From assembly GCF_007827045.1 (NCBI RefSeq), contig NZ_RPFW01000004.1:986792-1050791 (forward strand): a DNA stretch of 64,000 nucleotides, read 5' to 3'. This DNA comes from Trebonia kvetii (GTDB lineage Bacteria; Actinomycetota; Actinomycetes; Streptosporangiales; Streptosporangiaceae). The translations under genes and the position numbers were made by a program. The notes below the pieces were generated by a model. That model was not told the DNA's origin. It worked only from the letters and a program-made list of their open reading frames with translations, and ran no database searches. This document shows, one piece after another, positions 15,811-25,263 of the stretch. Positions within the stretch are counted from its first letter, which is position 1. Each line of letters begins with the position of its first letter.

Positions 15811-18369
15811 ATGCGGGACGGCCCGACGCTCTCCTGTGAGGGATCGGCCGGGGAGCCAGCCTCGGTGATTGATGCCGTGGCCGACCGCCTGCCGCCGGCA
15901 TTCGTGGATTGCCTTCTCGACGGCGCCCTGGAGCCGGTTCTGGACGCTGCGGTCCAGCGGGGCAGGCAGGCAGCGACGCGGAAGAAGAACTCGGGTGACG
16001 GCACGCAAGTCGCGAGGGCCCTGCTTGCGGTGACAGTCTGCGACCCGGCCTGCGGCTCGGGGAGCCTCCTGGTCGCGGCGGCCCGCCGGATCGCGCGACG
16101 GGTGGCCGAGACGCGCGAGGGGAACACGTCGCCGGCTGCGCTGCGGCGTGCGATGCGCGAGGTGGTGGGCAGCTGCATCTACGGCGTGGACGTCAGCGGC
16201 GAGGCGGTGGAACAGGCGAAGGACCGCCTGCGGCTGGCGGCCGACGTCCCTGGGATGACGCCGCCCTTCCTCGACGGGCGTCTCAGGCAGGGCAACGCCC
16301 TGATCGGCGCAAGCCCGAAGCTCATCGAGAACGGCATTCCCGACGAGGCATTCCGGGCGGCTGACGGCGACGACCGCAGGCATGCCCGTGCCCTGCGCCG
16401 CGCCAACGCCAAGCCTGACCCGGGGCAGGCGACCCTGTTCAGCGAGCACGGTGGCTACTCCCACTCCAACGAGGCCCTGGCGGAATCCCTGGCGAAGATC
16501 GGGCGGCTGCCCGGCGGAGCAGCTGCCGATGACCGCCGCCAGGCGGCCGAGTACCAGAAGTGGCGCGACTCGGCTGCCTTCCGCGCGAAACGCCGGGTCG
16601 CCGACGCCTGGTGCGCGGCCTTTGCCTGGGCTAAGACGCCGGACGCGCCGCCCGCGATCGTCAACCGGGTCCTGCTGGACCTTCGGGAGCGGGAGGCCGA
16701 GGGAATTCTTCCCGCGGAGTCCCTGGCGGAGCTGGACCGGCTGCGCGGTGAGCACGGATTCTTCCACTGGGATCTGGAATTCCCCGACGTCTTCCGTGTT
16801 TCCGAGGGCGAGACCCGGTGGCGGGGCGGCTTCAGCTGCGTCCTATCCGCTCCGCCGCGGGAGCAGATCGACCGCCGCGGAAAGAGCGCCGTCTTTCGGT
16901 TCGTCACGTCGTCGGGGGCGTATCCCGAATGCGCGGCGGGCCTGGCCGAGCCTGGCGTCTCGGCGCTGCGCTCCGATCTGCTTTTCACGGAGCGCATCAT
17001 GACGCTCCTCGCGCCCGAGGGCCTCGGGGGCTGCGCCATCGCCCCGAGGACCGCGGCTGCTCCCGGCGCGAGGCACCTGCTCGGCGGCCTGATGCGGCGC
17101 GGCGCGCTGGCGTCCCTGTATGACTTCACCGGTCCCGATGCCCGGCTCTGCCTGCTTACCTTCGCCGGCGGGGCTGTTCCTGGCAGCCCTGTGCCTGGCA
17201 GCCCTGTGCGCGGCGGCGTAGCCAGGTTCGGATTCCGGCTGGACGGCCCTGCTGAGCTGGGCGATGGGGACCGGTCGTTCACGCTGGCGCCTGGCGATGC
17301 CGCCCTCATCAACCCGAATACCGGTGCGCTGCCCGCCTTTGGCGGTTCCCGGGACGCCGCGCTCGTGACGGCGATCTACCGTCGCGTACCGGTCCTGTGG
17401 GACGAGGCGCGGCCCGACGGAAACCCGTGGAAGATGAGGCTGGAAACGGCGTTCCCCCGTGCCGCCGCCGACAGGGGGCTCCTCCGCGCTGAGCAAGAAC
17501 TGAGAGACGAGGGCTGGGAACTGGCGGGCGACACCCTTACCCGGGACGGCCAGTACATGCTCCCGGTCTATGAGCCCCCGATGATAGACCTGTTCGACCA
17601 CAGGGTCGCACAGCCGCGGCACTGGATTGCTGAGCACGGACCAGTCTCCGTTCAGCGCAAAGGCGGAACGGTCCAGCGACCCGGCGTCGCGGACCGCCTC
17701 GCGGAGCTCGGCTGGACCTGGGAATGGCTGTGCGCCTGGCGCGCATCCGTACAGGACCGGGCGGCTGTCGCGGTGTTTCTGCCACGCGCGGGCGCTGCCG
17801 ATTCCCTACCGCTGATGCTGCCACGCGTCGTCCCGCCGTTCGCCGCGGCCCTGATCGCCGCGCAGAGCTCGCAGGTCTTCGACTACATCGCCCGGCAGAA
17901 GATCGACGGCCACGCAATGCGGGCTTCCGACTGGAAGCAGCTTCCGGTGCCGACCCCCACCATGCTTGAGCCGCACCTGCCGTTCGTCGTGCCCCGGGTG
18001 CTTGAGCTCGTTTACACCTCGCCCGACATGAGCCCGCTCGCCAGGGACCTGGACGATCGCGGCGAGTATCCGTTCGCCTGGGACTCAGACCGCCGGGCCA
18101 GCCTGCAAGCGGAACTGGACGCGTTCTTCTTCCGCGTGTACGGGATCGACGACCGCGACGACGTGGAGTACATCACCGGCACGCTTGCGGCAGGTGCCGG
18201 CAGCCTCGAGCGGAGCGAAAGCCAGGGCGACGACGGCAGGCGCGCCAGGAAAATGATCCTGGCCGCCTATGAGCGTATGTCCGACGCCGACGCCGCCGGA
18301 GCCGAGTACGAAACCCCGATCTTTCCGCCCCCTGGCCACGGACCCAGGCACCGGCCAGACCCCCGCTAG
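15811..18369 (+). CDS. Degenerate Eco57I-type (N6-adenine) DNA methyltransferase homologue
   Basis: This 852-residue open protein aligns by eye with the C-terminal two thirds of large Eco57I/BREX-like adenine methyltransferases. The S-adenosylmethionine motif CDPACGSG is intact (78-84), followed by VVGSCIYGVDVSGEAVEQAK, GNALIGAS, and a family-like C-terminus (GIDDRDDVEYITG, YETPIFPPPG). Two catalytic features are lost. The GNPPY/W motif is SAPP at 346-349 (bases 16846-16857), and the YYTP motif expected near residue 28 reads RLPP. The N-terminal third of normal members is missing. There is no frameshift in 2.5 kb, so it may be kept for a non-catalytic role. It stands alone, with no restriction partner, between lipid genes. 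ATG 15811 is the first usable start. Confidence 0.72.
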   Translation: MRDGPTLSCEGSAGEPASVIDAVADRLPPAFVDCLLDGALEPVLDAAVQRGRQAATRKKNSGDGTQVARALLAVTVCDPACGSGSLLVAAARRIARRVAETREGNTSPAALRRAMREVVGSCIYGVDVSGEAVEQAKDRLRLAADVPGMTPPFLDGRLRQGNALIGASPKLIENGIPDEAFRAADGDDRRHARALRRANAKPDPGQATLFSEHGGYSHSNEALAESLAKIGRLPGGAAADDRRQAAEYQKWRDSAAFRAKRRVADAWCAAFAWAKTPDAPPAIVNRVLLDLREREAEGILPAESLAELDRLRGEHGFFHWDLEFPDVFRVSEGETRWRGGFSCVLSAPPREQIDRRGKSAVFRFVTSSGAYPECAAGLAEPGVSALRSDLLFTERIMTLLAPEGLGGCAIAPRTAAAPGARHLLGGLMRRGALASLYDFTGPDARLCLLTFAGGAVPGSPVPGSPVRGGVARFGFRLDGPAELGDGDRSFTLAPGDAALINPNTGALPAFGGSRDAALVTAIYRRVPVLWDEARPDGNPWKMRLETAFPRAAADRGLLRAEQELRDEGWELAGDTLTRDGQYMLPVYEPPMIDLFDHRVAQPRHWIAEHGPVSVQRKGGTVQRPGVADRLAELGWTWEWLCAWRASVQDRAAVAVFLPRAGAADSLPLMLPRVVPPFAAALIAAQSSQVFDYIARQKIDGHAMRASDWKQLPVPTPTMLEPHLPFVVPRVLELVYTSPDMSPLARDLDDRGEYPFAWDSDRRASLQAELDAFFFRVYGIDDRDDVEYITGTLAAGAGSLERSESQGDDGRRARKMILAAYERMSDADAAGAEYETPIFPPPGHGPRHRPDPR

Positions 18370-18542
18370 GCGACGTAGCGCTGCACCCTCTCGCTCCTGG
18401 ATGAAGACGTTCAGCGGTCGGCTCAGCCACTGGCCTAACGTAGTAACTTTCTGGCCTTCCCTCACCTGTGGCTTGCCCTTCATCCCTTCTTACATTTCTG
18501 CGTAAGGCAGGGAAACCACTGCGTGAGCTTCGAGGGGGACCG

Positions 18543-20000
18543 ATGACCATTGAGTACTTGCCGTGGCACCGCCCGGCGATGTTGTCCGATCGCGTATGCA
18601 TGCGCGACACGAAAGTCGAATTGACCTACTCCGAGGTGGCCCAGCGGGTCGATGCGGTCGCCGGGCAGTTCGCTGCGGCCGGGGTAGGGCGGGGAGACGT
18701 GGTGGCGGTGATGCTTGCTAACCAGGTGGAGCTGCTGCTCGGGATCATGGCCGCCTGGCGGCTGGGAGCCGCGGCGACCCCGGTCAACCCGGTGTTCACG
18801 GCGAACGAGGCAAGCTACCAGATTGCCGACTCGGCGGCCAAGCTACTGCTCACCGCGGATCCAGGCGCCGGCTACGGGGTGCCGGTCCTGCCTGCGGGCG
18901 AGCTGAACACCCGTCCGTCCGGCGCGCTGCCGGCACCGGACACCCGACCGGACGATCTCGCCCTGCTGATCTACACCAGCGGTTCGACCGGCCGCCCGAA
19001 GGGCGTGATGCTCGACCACGCGAATCTGGCGGCGATGGCCACCTCGATCGGCGACGCGATGAAGCTCGGCCCGGACGACAACTGCCTGCTGGTGCTGCCG
19101 CTGTTCCACGTGAACGCCATCCTGGTGAGCTGCCTGGCCCCGATCATGGCCCAGGGGCAGGTGACGATCCTGCCCAGGTTCGCGCCCGACACCTTCCTCA
19201 CCGCGCTGTCGCGGTACCGGGCGACGTATTTCTCGGCCGTGCCGACCATCTACGCACGGCTGGCGGAGCTGCCGCGAGGGCGGCTGGGCGACACGTCCTC
19301 GGTCCGGTTCGCGGTGTGCGGCGCGGCGCCGGTTTCGGCCGAGCTGCTGCGGCGAAGCGAATCCCGGTTCGGGTTCCCGATCATCGAGGGGTACGGGCTG
19401 ACCGAGGGCACCTGCGCGTCAACGATCAACCCGCTCGACAGCGAGCGCAAGCCCGGCACGGTAGGGGTCGCCCTGCCGGGCCAGCAGGTGGCCACGATGC
19501 GGCCCGACGGTTCCTTCGCGGCGACCGGCGAACCCGGCGAGGTGGTCATCAAGGGTCCGAACGTGATGCGCGGCTACCTCAACCGGCCGCAGGCCACCGC
19601 GGCGTCCATCGTCGACGGCTGGCTGCACACCGGCGACGTCGGCGTGCTGGACGCCGACGGCTACCTGACGCTTGTCGACCGCATCAAGGACCTGATCATC
19701 AGGGGCGGCGAGAACATCTACCCCAAGGAGATCGAGTCGGTGCTCACCAGGCATGACGCGGTCCTGGAAGCGGCCGTGATCGGCGCTCCGCACGAGGTGT
19801 ACGGCGAGGTGCCGACGGCCTACGTGGTCACGTACCCGGACGCCTCAGTGACGGCGGACGAGCTGCTGGAGCTGTGCCGCCGCGACCTCACCAAGGTCAA
19901 GATCCCGACGGCGATCCACATCGTGCCCGCGTTGCCGAAGAACGCCGTCGGCAAGACCGACAAGCCAGCACTTCGCGCGCCAGCGCGAATAACCCGCTAA
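18543..20000 (+). CDS. Acyl-CoA synthetase (AMP-dependent ligase)
   Basis: This 485-residue adenylate-forming enzyme should activate a carboxylic acid to its CoA thioester. The P-loop motif is ALLIYTSGSTGRPKGVMLDH (about 138-157). Other landmarks are EGYGLTEGTC, WLHTGDVGVLDADGYLTLVD and the hinge RIKDLIIRGGENIYPKEIES. The C-terminal lysine lies in KNAVGKTDK. ATG 18543 is preceded by GAGGGGG; the frame is open further upstream without a better start. It is followed after 10 bases by the DUF3556 gene and then a FAD oxidoreductase, forming a tight operon. The chain length or ring specificity cannot be read from the sequence. Confidence 0.9.
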   Translation: MTIEYLPWHRPAMLSDRVCMRDTKVELTYSEVAQRVDAVAGQFAAAGVGRGDVVAVMLANQVELLLGIMAAWRLGAAATPVNPVFTANEASYQIADSAAKLLLTADPGAGYGVPVLPAGELNTRPSGALPAPDTRPDDLALLIYTSGSTGRPKGVMLDHANLAAMATSIGDAMKLGPDDNCLLVLPLFHVNAILVSCLAPIMAQGQVTILPRFAPDTFLTALSRYRATYFSAVPTIYARLAELPRGRLGDTSSVRFAVCGAAPVSAELLRRSESRFGFPIIEGYGLTEGTCASTINPLDSERKPGTVGVALPGQQVATMRPDGSFAATGEPGEVVIKGPNVMRGYLNRPQATAASIVDGWLHTGDVGVLDADGYLTLVDRIKDLIIRGGENIYPKEIESVLTRHDAVLEAAVIGAPHEVYGEVPTAYVVTYPDASVTADELLELCRRDLTKVKIPTAIHIVPALPKNAVGKTDKPALRAPARITR

Positions 20001-20010
20001 GGAGACCACG

Positions 20011-21825
20011 ATGGGATTCACGAAACCCGACCTGCCGCCGGTCGACCCGGACACTTTCATCCAGCAGCCGCTGATGCAGCGGATGCAGGTGCTGGCGCTG
20101 CACTGGGTCGAGCACGGGTTCGGCACGCCGCGAATGGTGCACGCGATATACATCCTGAAGCTGCTGGTGTTCTACATACTCGGCGGTGTGGTGGTGGCGA
20201 CCACAACGTCGCGGCTGCCGGCGTTCTGGCACGTCGCGGACTGGTGGAAGCAGCCGATCGTGTACGAGAAGGCGGTGCTGTGGACGGTGCTGCTTGAGGC
20301 GATCGGGGTCGCGGGATCGTGGGGCCCGCTCGCGGGCAAGTTCAAGCCCATGACCGGCGGCATCCGCTTCTGGGCCCGGACCGGCACGATCCGGCTGCGG
20401 CCGTGGAAGCGGGTGCCGCTCACGGTGGGTGACCGGCGCACCGTCGTGGACGTCGCGCTCTACATCGCGCTACTCGCGACCGTGACTGCGGCGCTGGTGC
20501 TGCCGGGCGTGCACAGCGACTCGTTGTCCGCAGCGGAGCCCGGCGATACCTCCGGGCTGGTCAGCCCGGTGCTGCTCGCTCCGGTGATCGCCGCGCTGGT
20601 GCTCAACGGGCTGCGCGACAAGGTGATCTTCCTGGCCGCGCGCGGCGAGCAGTACCTGCCGGCCCTGGTGTTCTTCACGGTCCTGCCGTTCACCGACATG
20701 ATCATCGCGCTCAAGCTGCTGATCGTCACGGTCTGGGTGGGGGCCGGCTTCTCCAAGCTGGGCAGGCACTTCGCCAACGTGGTGCCGCCCATGGTCAGCA
20801 ACAGCCCCGGCGTGCCGTTGCGGTGGATCAAGCGGGCGCACTACCGGGACTACCCGCGAGACATCCGCCCGTCCCGGCTCGCCCACCTGATGGCACACGG
20901 CGGCGGCACCTTTGTCGAAATCATCACGCCGCTGGTACTGCTGCTATCGCCGTGGAAGCCGGTAACGCTGGCCGCAGTCGCCGTGATGGTGCTCTTCCAC
21001 CTGTTCATCATCTCGACGTTCCCGCTGGCGGTGCCGCTGGAGTGGAACGTGCTGTTCGGCTACGCCGCGGTCTTCCTGTTCGCCGGCTACCCGAGCTGGC
21101 AGGGCTACGGGGTGGCGGACATGTCGTCGCCGTTGCTGACGCTTGGGATCGTGGCCGCGCTGCTGTTCTTTCCCGTGCTGGGCAACCTGCGCCCGGACCT
21201 GGTGTCATTCCTGCCTTCGATGCGCCAGTACGCCGGCAACTGGGCCTCCGCCGTCTGGGCGTTCGCGCCGGGCGCCGAGCAAAAGCTCAACGTGGTCACG
21301 AGGCCCACGGCCAACCAGGTCGACCAGCTCGTGGCGTTCGGCTACGACCGCAAGTGGGCGGACATCACCATGCAGCAGACGATCGCCTGGCGGACCATGC
21401 ACAGCCAGGGCCGCGGCCTGTTCTCGCTGCTCCTGCGGCACCTGGCCGACATCGACACGAGGACCGTGCGCGAGGGCGAGTTCGTCTGCAACTCGCTGCT
21501 CGGGTTCAACTTCGGCGACGGGCACCTGCACAACGAGGACCTGATCAGGGCGGTGCAGGCCCAGGCCGCCTTCGAGCCGGGCGAGCTGGTCGTGGTCTGG
21601 GTGGAATCCCAGCCGGTGCACCGCGACGACCAGGCGTATCAGGTGATCGACGCGGCCCTCGGCGTCATCGAGCGCGGCACGTGGAAGGTCGCCGACGCGG
21701 TCGCCGAGCAGCCGTGGCTGCCCAACGGGCCGATCCCGGTGCAGGTGACCTGGTCCCGCACTGTGGCCGTGCCGTTGCCGCGGGCATCCAGCGAGCAAGA
21801 CCACGAGCGGGAGGTGCAGGCATGA
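20011..21825 (+). CDS. DUF3556 family transmembrane protein
   Basis: This 604-residue membrane protein opens with FTKPDLPPVDPDTFIQQPLM, a start I recognise from mycobacterial DUF3556 proteins. About eight hydrophobic helices lie between residues 45 and 400, for example LLVFYILGGVVVATTTS and LYIALLATVTAALVLPGV. A soluble C-terminal domain of ~200 residues follows and contains LLGFNFGDGHLHNEDLIRAV. No biochemical function is established that I can cite. Genetic context here, and in my recollection of mycobacteria, is a fatty-acyl-CoA ligase and a FAD oxidoreductase, so a role in lipid modification or export is an inference. It overlaps the next gene by ATGA. Confidence 0.78.
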   Translation: MGFTKPDLPPVDPDTFIQQPLMQRMQVLALHWVEHGFGTPRMVHAIYILKLLVFYILGGVVVATTTSRLPAFWHVADWWKQPIVYEKAVLWTVLLEAIGVAGSWGPLAGKFKPMTGGIRFWARTGTIRLRPWKRVPLTVGDRRTVVDVALYIALLATVTAALVLPGVHSDSLSAAEPGDTSGLVSPVLLAPVIAALVLNGLRDKVIFLAARGEQYLPALVFFTVLPFTDMIIALKLLIVTVWVGAGFSKLGRHFANVVPPMVSNSPGVPLRWIKRAHYRDYPRDIRPSRLAHLMAHGGGTFVEIITPLVLLLSPWKPVTLAAVAVMVLFHLFIISTFPLAVPLEWNVLFGYAAVFLFAGYPSWQGYGVADMSSPLLTLGIVAALLFFPVLGNLRPDLVSFLPSMRQYAGNWASAVWAFAPGAEQKLNVVTRPTANQVDQLVAFGYDRKWADITMQQTIAWRTMHSQGRGLFSLLLRHLADIDTRTVREGEFVCNSLLGFNFGDGHLHNEDLIRAVQAQAAFEPGELVVVWVESQPVHRDDQAYQVIDAALGVIERGTWKVADAVAEQPWLPNGPIPVQVTWSRTVAVPLPRASSEQDHEREVQA

Positions 21826-23249
21826 GCACCGCGACGGTGGTGGGCGCCGGCCCGAACGGGCTCGCCGCCGCGGTGGCCCTCGCCGCCGACGGCGTGCAGG
21901 TCACCGTGTTGGAGGCGGCCGACGAGGTCGGCGGCGGCGCTCGCTCCGGCGAGTCGCTGGTGCCCGGCCTGCTGCACGACCACTGCTCGGCATTCCACCC
22001 GATGGCGGCTGGCTCGCCGTTCCTGAACAGCCTCGGCCTGGACCGGTACGGGCTGTCCTGGCGGTGGGCGGAGATCGACTGCGCGCACCCGCTCGACGGC
22101 GGGGATGCCGCGCTGCTGTACCGCTCCATCGAGGACACCGCAGCCGGGCTCGGCCGCGACGGAGCCCGCTGGCGGCTTATGTTCGGCCGGCCTGCAGCCG
22201 ACTACGACAAGCTGGCGTCGGATATCATGCGGCCGCTGCTGCGAGCGCCCAGCCACCCGCTGGCGTTGGCCCGGTTCGGGCTGCCGACGCTGCTGTCCGG
22301 TTCGGCGTTCGCCCGGATGTTCCGCACCGAGAAGGGGCGCGCGCTGTTCGGCGGGGTGGCCGCGCACGCATTCCGGCCGCTGAATTACCCGCTCACCTCG
22401 GCGATCGGCGCGGGCATCGTCACCGCTGGCCACCGCTGGGGCTGGCCGGTCGCGGCCGGCGGATCCGGGTCGATCACCGCCGCGCTGGCCTCGCTACTTG
22501 CCGACCTCGGCGGCAAGATCGAAACCGGCGTTCTGGTCCGGGCGGCCTCGCAGCTCCCGGCGGCCGATGTGACCTTGTTCGACCTCGCGCCGGATGCGGT
22601 GGCGGGCGTGCTAGACAACCGGCTGCCCTCGCGGGTGCTGAGCGCATTCCGGCGGTTCCGGCGGGCACCGGGCGCGTTCAAGGTCGACTTCGCGGTCGAG
22701 GGCGGCGTGCCGTGGGCCAACCCTGACGTCGGCCGGGCCGGCACCGCGCACCTGGGCGGCGACTTCGCGGAGATCGCCGCCAGCGAGCGGGAGATAAACG
22801 CGGGGCGCATGCCGGAACGGCCGTTCGTGCTGGTCGGTCAGCAATACCTGGCCGACGCGCAGCGATCGGCCGGGGACATCCACCCGGTGTACAGCTACGC
22901 CCACGTGCCGCATGGCTACGCCGGTGACGCCACCCAGGCGATCATCGCGCAGATCGAGCGGTTCGCCCCAGGGTTCCGGGAGCGGATCGTCGGCTGGACG
23001 TCCTACGACCCTGCGTTCTTCGCCGCCGACAACCCGAACTTCACCGGCGGAGACATTATCACTGGGGCGAAGGACACCCGCCAGCTCGTCTTCGGCCCCC
23101 GCATCACGCTGTCGCCCTACCATCTCGGCATCCCCGGCATGTACCTATGCTCGGCGGCGACGCCGCCAGGCCCTGGCGTGCACGGCATGTGCGGCGCCAA
23201 CGCCGCCCGGGAAGCGCTGCGCTACCTGCGCCGCCTGGGCAAGGCGTAG
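21822..23249 (+). CDS. FAD-dependent oxidoreductase, phytoene-desaturase-like
   Basis: This 475-residue flavoprotein has the FAD-binding ATVVGAGPNGLAAAVALAAD at residues 4-23, followed by VTVLEAADEVGGGARSGE. The C-terminal region GMYLCSAATPPGPGVHGMCG is the second dinucleotide-contact signature of phytoene desaturase/amine-oxidase-like proteins. No carotenoid genes are present, so a carotenoid substrate is not implied. Co-transcription with an acyl-CoA ligase and DUF3556 suggests oxidation of a lipid-like substrate. ATG 21822 overlaps the DUF3556 stop by four bases. It converges with the AraC gene on the other strand after an 18-bp gap. Confidence 0.85.
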   Translation: MSTATVVGAGPNGLAAAVALAADGVQVTVLEAADEVGGGARSGESLVPGLLHDHCSAFHPMAAGSPFLNSLGLDRYGLSWRWAEIDCAHPLDGGDAALLYRSIEDTAAGLGRDGARWRLMFGRPAADYDKLASDIMRPLLRAPSHPLALARFGLPTLLSGSAFARMFRTEKGRALFGGVAAHAFRPLNYPLTSAIGAGIVTAGHRWGWPVAAGGSGSITAALASLLADLGGKIETGVLVRAASQLPAADVTLFDLAPDAVAGVLDNRLPSRVLSAFRRFRRAPGAFKVDFAVEGGVPWANPDVGRAGTAHLGGDFAEIAASEREINAGRMPERPFVLVGQQYLADAQRSAGDIHPVYSYAHVPHGYAGDATQAIIAQIERFAPGFRERIVGWTSYDPAFFAADNPNFTGGDIITGAKDTRQLVFGPRITLSPYHLGIPGMYLCSAATPPGPGVHGMCGANAAREALRYLRRLGKA

Positions 23250-23267
23250 GCGGCCGCCACGCGGTCG

Positions 23268-24308
23268 TTACGCAGCGGGGGAGCGGTGCCGGGCTAGGTG
23301 GCTGGCACGGAACTCCCTTGGTCCCACGCTCTTCCACCGGCGGAACGCCTGGGAGAAGCTGGACACCTCGACATACCCTAGCCGCTGGGCTACCTCGGCG
23401 ACCGGCATCCGGCCAGTGACCAGGAACTCCTCGGCAAGTTGTTCCCTGATTTCGTCCAGCAGCCCGCGGAGTGTCACGCCCTCCCCGGCAAGCCTGCGGC
23501 GCAGCGTCCGCTCGCTCATGTGCAGCGCCGCCGCGACCTGCTCCGCATCCGGCGGCGCGGCGGTCCGGGCGAGCAGGTAGTCCCTGACCCGCCCGGCCAC
23601 GCCGGTCCGCGCGTGTCGGCTGGCCAGCAACTGCCGGCACTGCTCGCGGGCGATCGCGGTGGTGTGCTCGTTGCCCTGCGGAAGCGGCAGGTCGAGGATC
23701 TCTGCGGGGATGGCCACCGCGCACTCCGGCGCGCCGAACACCGGCATCACGCCGAAGATCCCGGAGTACCGCTCCGCGCCTGATGCCGGCGCGGGGAACG
23801 GGTAGCTGATCCCCCTGACGTGGATAGGCGTCGCGAAGAGCTCGTGCTGAATGGTCTGGATGGCCGCGCTGTCACGCTCGATCACGAACCGCTGTAGCGC
23901 CAGCGGGATATCGGGCGCATCCAGTACCAGGTGGAACTCCTCGCCGCGGTCACGCGCCTTGATATGCGTGAAAGCGAATGTCAAGTCGAGGTATCGCAAT
24001 CCGATATCGATCGCGCTGCGCCAGGTGGGGCTGCTGATCATCGCGAATCCCCAGATGCCGTAGGTGGTCAGGTGATAACGGATCCCTGCGTCCAGCCCCA
24101 GCCCCGGTGGATCGCCTAGGGCCCGCAGCAGGTTCTCGATCACCGTGAGCTCCTGGCGTGCGCTGACGGTCGCGCCGGCGTCGCGCAGGTTCTCCTCCGC
24201 CAGCCCGGTCGATTCCAGGCACAGCCGCTCGGTCAGACCGTAATCGGCGCCCAGCCGGAGCAGCAACTGGACGCTCATCGGCGACCGCTCAACATCCCAG
24301 CGAACCAT
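23268..24308 (-). CDS. AraC-family transcriptional regulator (arabinose-binding-domain/OruR type)
   Basis: This 346-residue regulator has an N-terminal ligand domain of the Arabinose_bd type (MVRWDVERSPMSVQLLLRLG at the start) and a C-terminal double helix-turn-helix. The first helix pair is QVAAALHMSERTLRRRLAGE and the second is PVAEVAQRLGYVEVSSFSQA with FRRWKSVGPREFR. GGAGG six bases before ATG 24308 decides the start; the frame continues further upstream to a TTG but without a ribosome site. It converges on the ligase/DUF3556/oxidoreductase operon and probably controls it, as is usual for this branch of AraC proteins next to fatty-acid or hydroxylated-substrate genes. Confidence 0.85.
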   Translation of the reverse strand: MVRWDVERSPMSVQLLLRLGADYGLTERLCLESTGLAEENLRDAGATVSARQELTVIENLLRALGDPPGLGLDAGIRYHLTTYGIWGFAMISSPTWRSAIDIGLRYLDLTFAFTHIKARDRGEEFHLVLDAPDIPLALQRFVIERDSAAIQTIQHELFATPIHVRGISYPFPAPASGAERYSGIFGVMPVFGAPECAVAIPAEILDLPLPQGNEHTTAIAREQCRQLLASRHARTGVAGRVRDYLLARTAAPPDAEQVAAALHMSERTLRRRLAGEGVTLRGLLDEIREQLAEEFLVTGRMPVAEVAQRLGYVEVSSFSQAFRRWKSVGPREFRASHLARHRSPAA

Positions 24309-24770
24309 GTCCGGCCTCCGCATCGTCGCGAAAAGGCGAACCCGCCATGCGGCGAATGTAGTAATTTCCATGCCTGACCGCAATCATGCGGACCAGTTCC
24401 GTTGGGATCTGCTCACGGGTCACATCGCGCGCCCCGGCCGTCGGTGCTCGGTTTTCGCCTAGCGAACGGAAGTTGGCGCCTGTCTCCGGGCCCGGTGACC
24501 CCGCCGGGTCCGACGTGTGGGTCAGGGCACGGTGGCAGGGCGCCGACGGCTTCGCCCGCACCGGCGGGGTACTCGCCCCCGCGAGCGCCCGGCCGACACC
24601 GTCGAGACCGTGTGGCTCAGCGCCGGGTCACTCCGTTCGTCCCGGGCGGCAGCACCGGAAGTCAGGTCAGCCGAGCGCCGCAGCAGAGCGGCCCTGGCCG
24701 CGTAGCCGCGCGGGCGGCCGCTGATCCGCAGCCGCCGCCCGATCGACATGTTCCGGATCACCGACGAAAC
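24309..24770. other. Non-coding stretch between AraC and phasin-like genes
   Basis: No gene can be supported. Both strands carry long but biased arginine/proline-rich frames only. Promoters for the AraC gene (leftward) and for the phasin-like gene (rightward) must lie here. Confidence 0.4.
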
Positions 24771-24776
24771 TTGGAC

Positions 24777-24806
24777 TTGCTAGATATAGTTAGCGCTTGG
24801 TATAGT
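24777..24806 (+). promoter_or_regulatory. Predicted promoter of the phasin-like gene with an AGCGCT operator in its spacer
   Basis: TTGCTA (24777-24782) and TATAGT (24801-24806), 18 bases apart, make a reasonable -35/-10 pair. The spacer contains TTAGCGCTTGG around the palindrome AGCGCT (24792-24797), also found before the XRE gene and related to a site before phaC. TATAGTTAGC is directly repeated (from 24785 and from 24801). Binding between -35 and -10 would repress transcription. Confidence 0.5.
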
Positions 24807-24844
24807 TAGCAATGTCAGCCCAGTCACCAAGAAAGGCGGAGACA

Positions 24845-25156
24845 ATGCCCAGCTACTCCCCGAAAGATGTCCAGGACGAGCTCCTGAAAGTGATCCGCAC
24901 GAGCCAGGAGACCGTCGTCGAGGCGGTTAAGACCTGGGTCGAAACCGTCAAGGCGGTGACGCCGAAGGTCCCCTCGTCCCGGGTACCGCTCGCCGCGAAG
25001 CTGCCCAAGCCGCAGGACATCGTGACCAACGCGTACGACTTCGCAGAGAAACTGCTGTCAAGCCAGCGTCAGTTCGCCGAGGAGCTGGTGGAGGCGACCG
25101 CCCCGCTGCGGGCGGGCAGCGGCATGCGCGAGGAGCAAAGCGCGGCCACCGAATAG
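24845..25156 (+). CDS. Phasin-like / heparin-binding-haemagglutinin-like small protein
   Basis: This 103-residue, lysine- and glutamate-rich, mostly helical protein (DVQDELLKVIRTSQETVVEA, NAYDFAEKLLSSQRQFAEEL) has no cysteine, signal peptide or membrane segment. The amphipathic helices match phasins, which coat polyhydroxyalkanoate granules, and mycobacterial HBHA-like proteins. PHA synthase and depolymerase genes lie 3 kb away and share an upstream motif with this gene, so a granule role is favoured. GGCGGAG before ATG 24845 supports that start. ATG 24812 in the same frame lies almost at the predicted transcription start and is less likely. Confidence 0.7.
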   Translation: MPSYSPKDVQDELLKVIRTSQETVVEAVKTWVETVKAVTPKVPSSRVPLAAKLPKPQDIVTNAYDFAEKLLSSQRQFAEELVEATAPLRAGSGMREEQSAATE

Positions 25157-25219
25157 GGGATGCGCGTCACCGTCAACGAAGCCCGCGCCACGGCCGAAAT
25201 CCCCGGCAGGCGACGGCAC

Positions 25220-25260
25220 TAGTATGCGGCAGCACCGGACTCCGGAGCTGCCGCATACTA
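25220..25260 (+). terminator. Perfect 14-bp inverted repeat after the phasin-like gene
   Basis: TAGTATGCGGCAGC (25220-25233) and GCTGCCGCATACTA (25247-25260) are exact inverse copies around a 13-base GC-rich loop. There is no T run, as is usual in actinomycete terminators. It directly precedes the operator of the XRE gene. Confidence 0.6.
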
Positions 25261-25263
25261 TAT

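Noticed and set aside
15811..18369. Active BREX or type IIG restriction-modification system
   Set aside because: The catalytic NPPY/W motif is SAPP, the N-terminal part is missing, and no nuclease, BrxC-like or PglZ-like partners are nearby.
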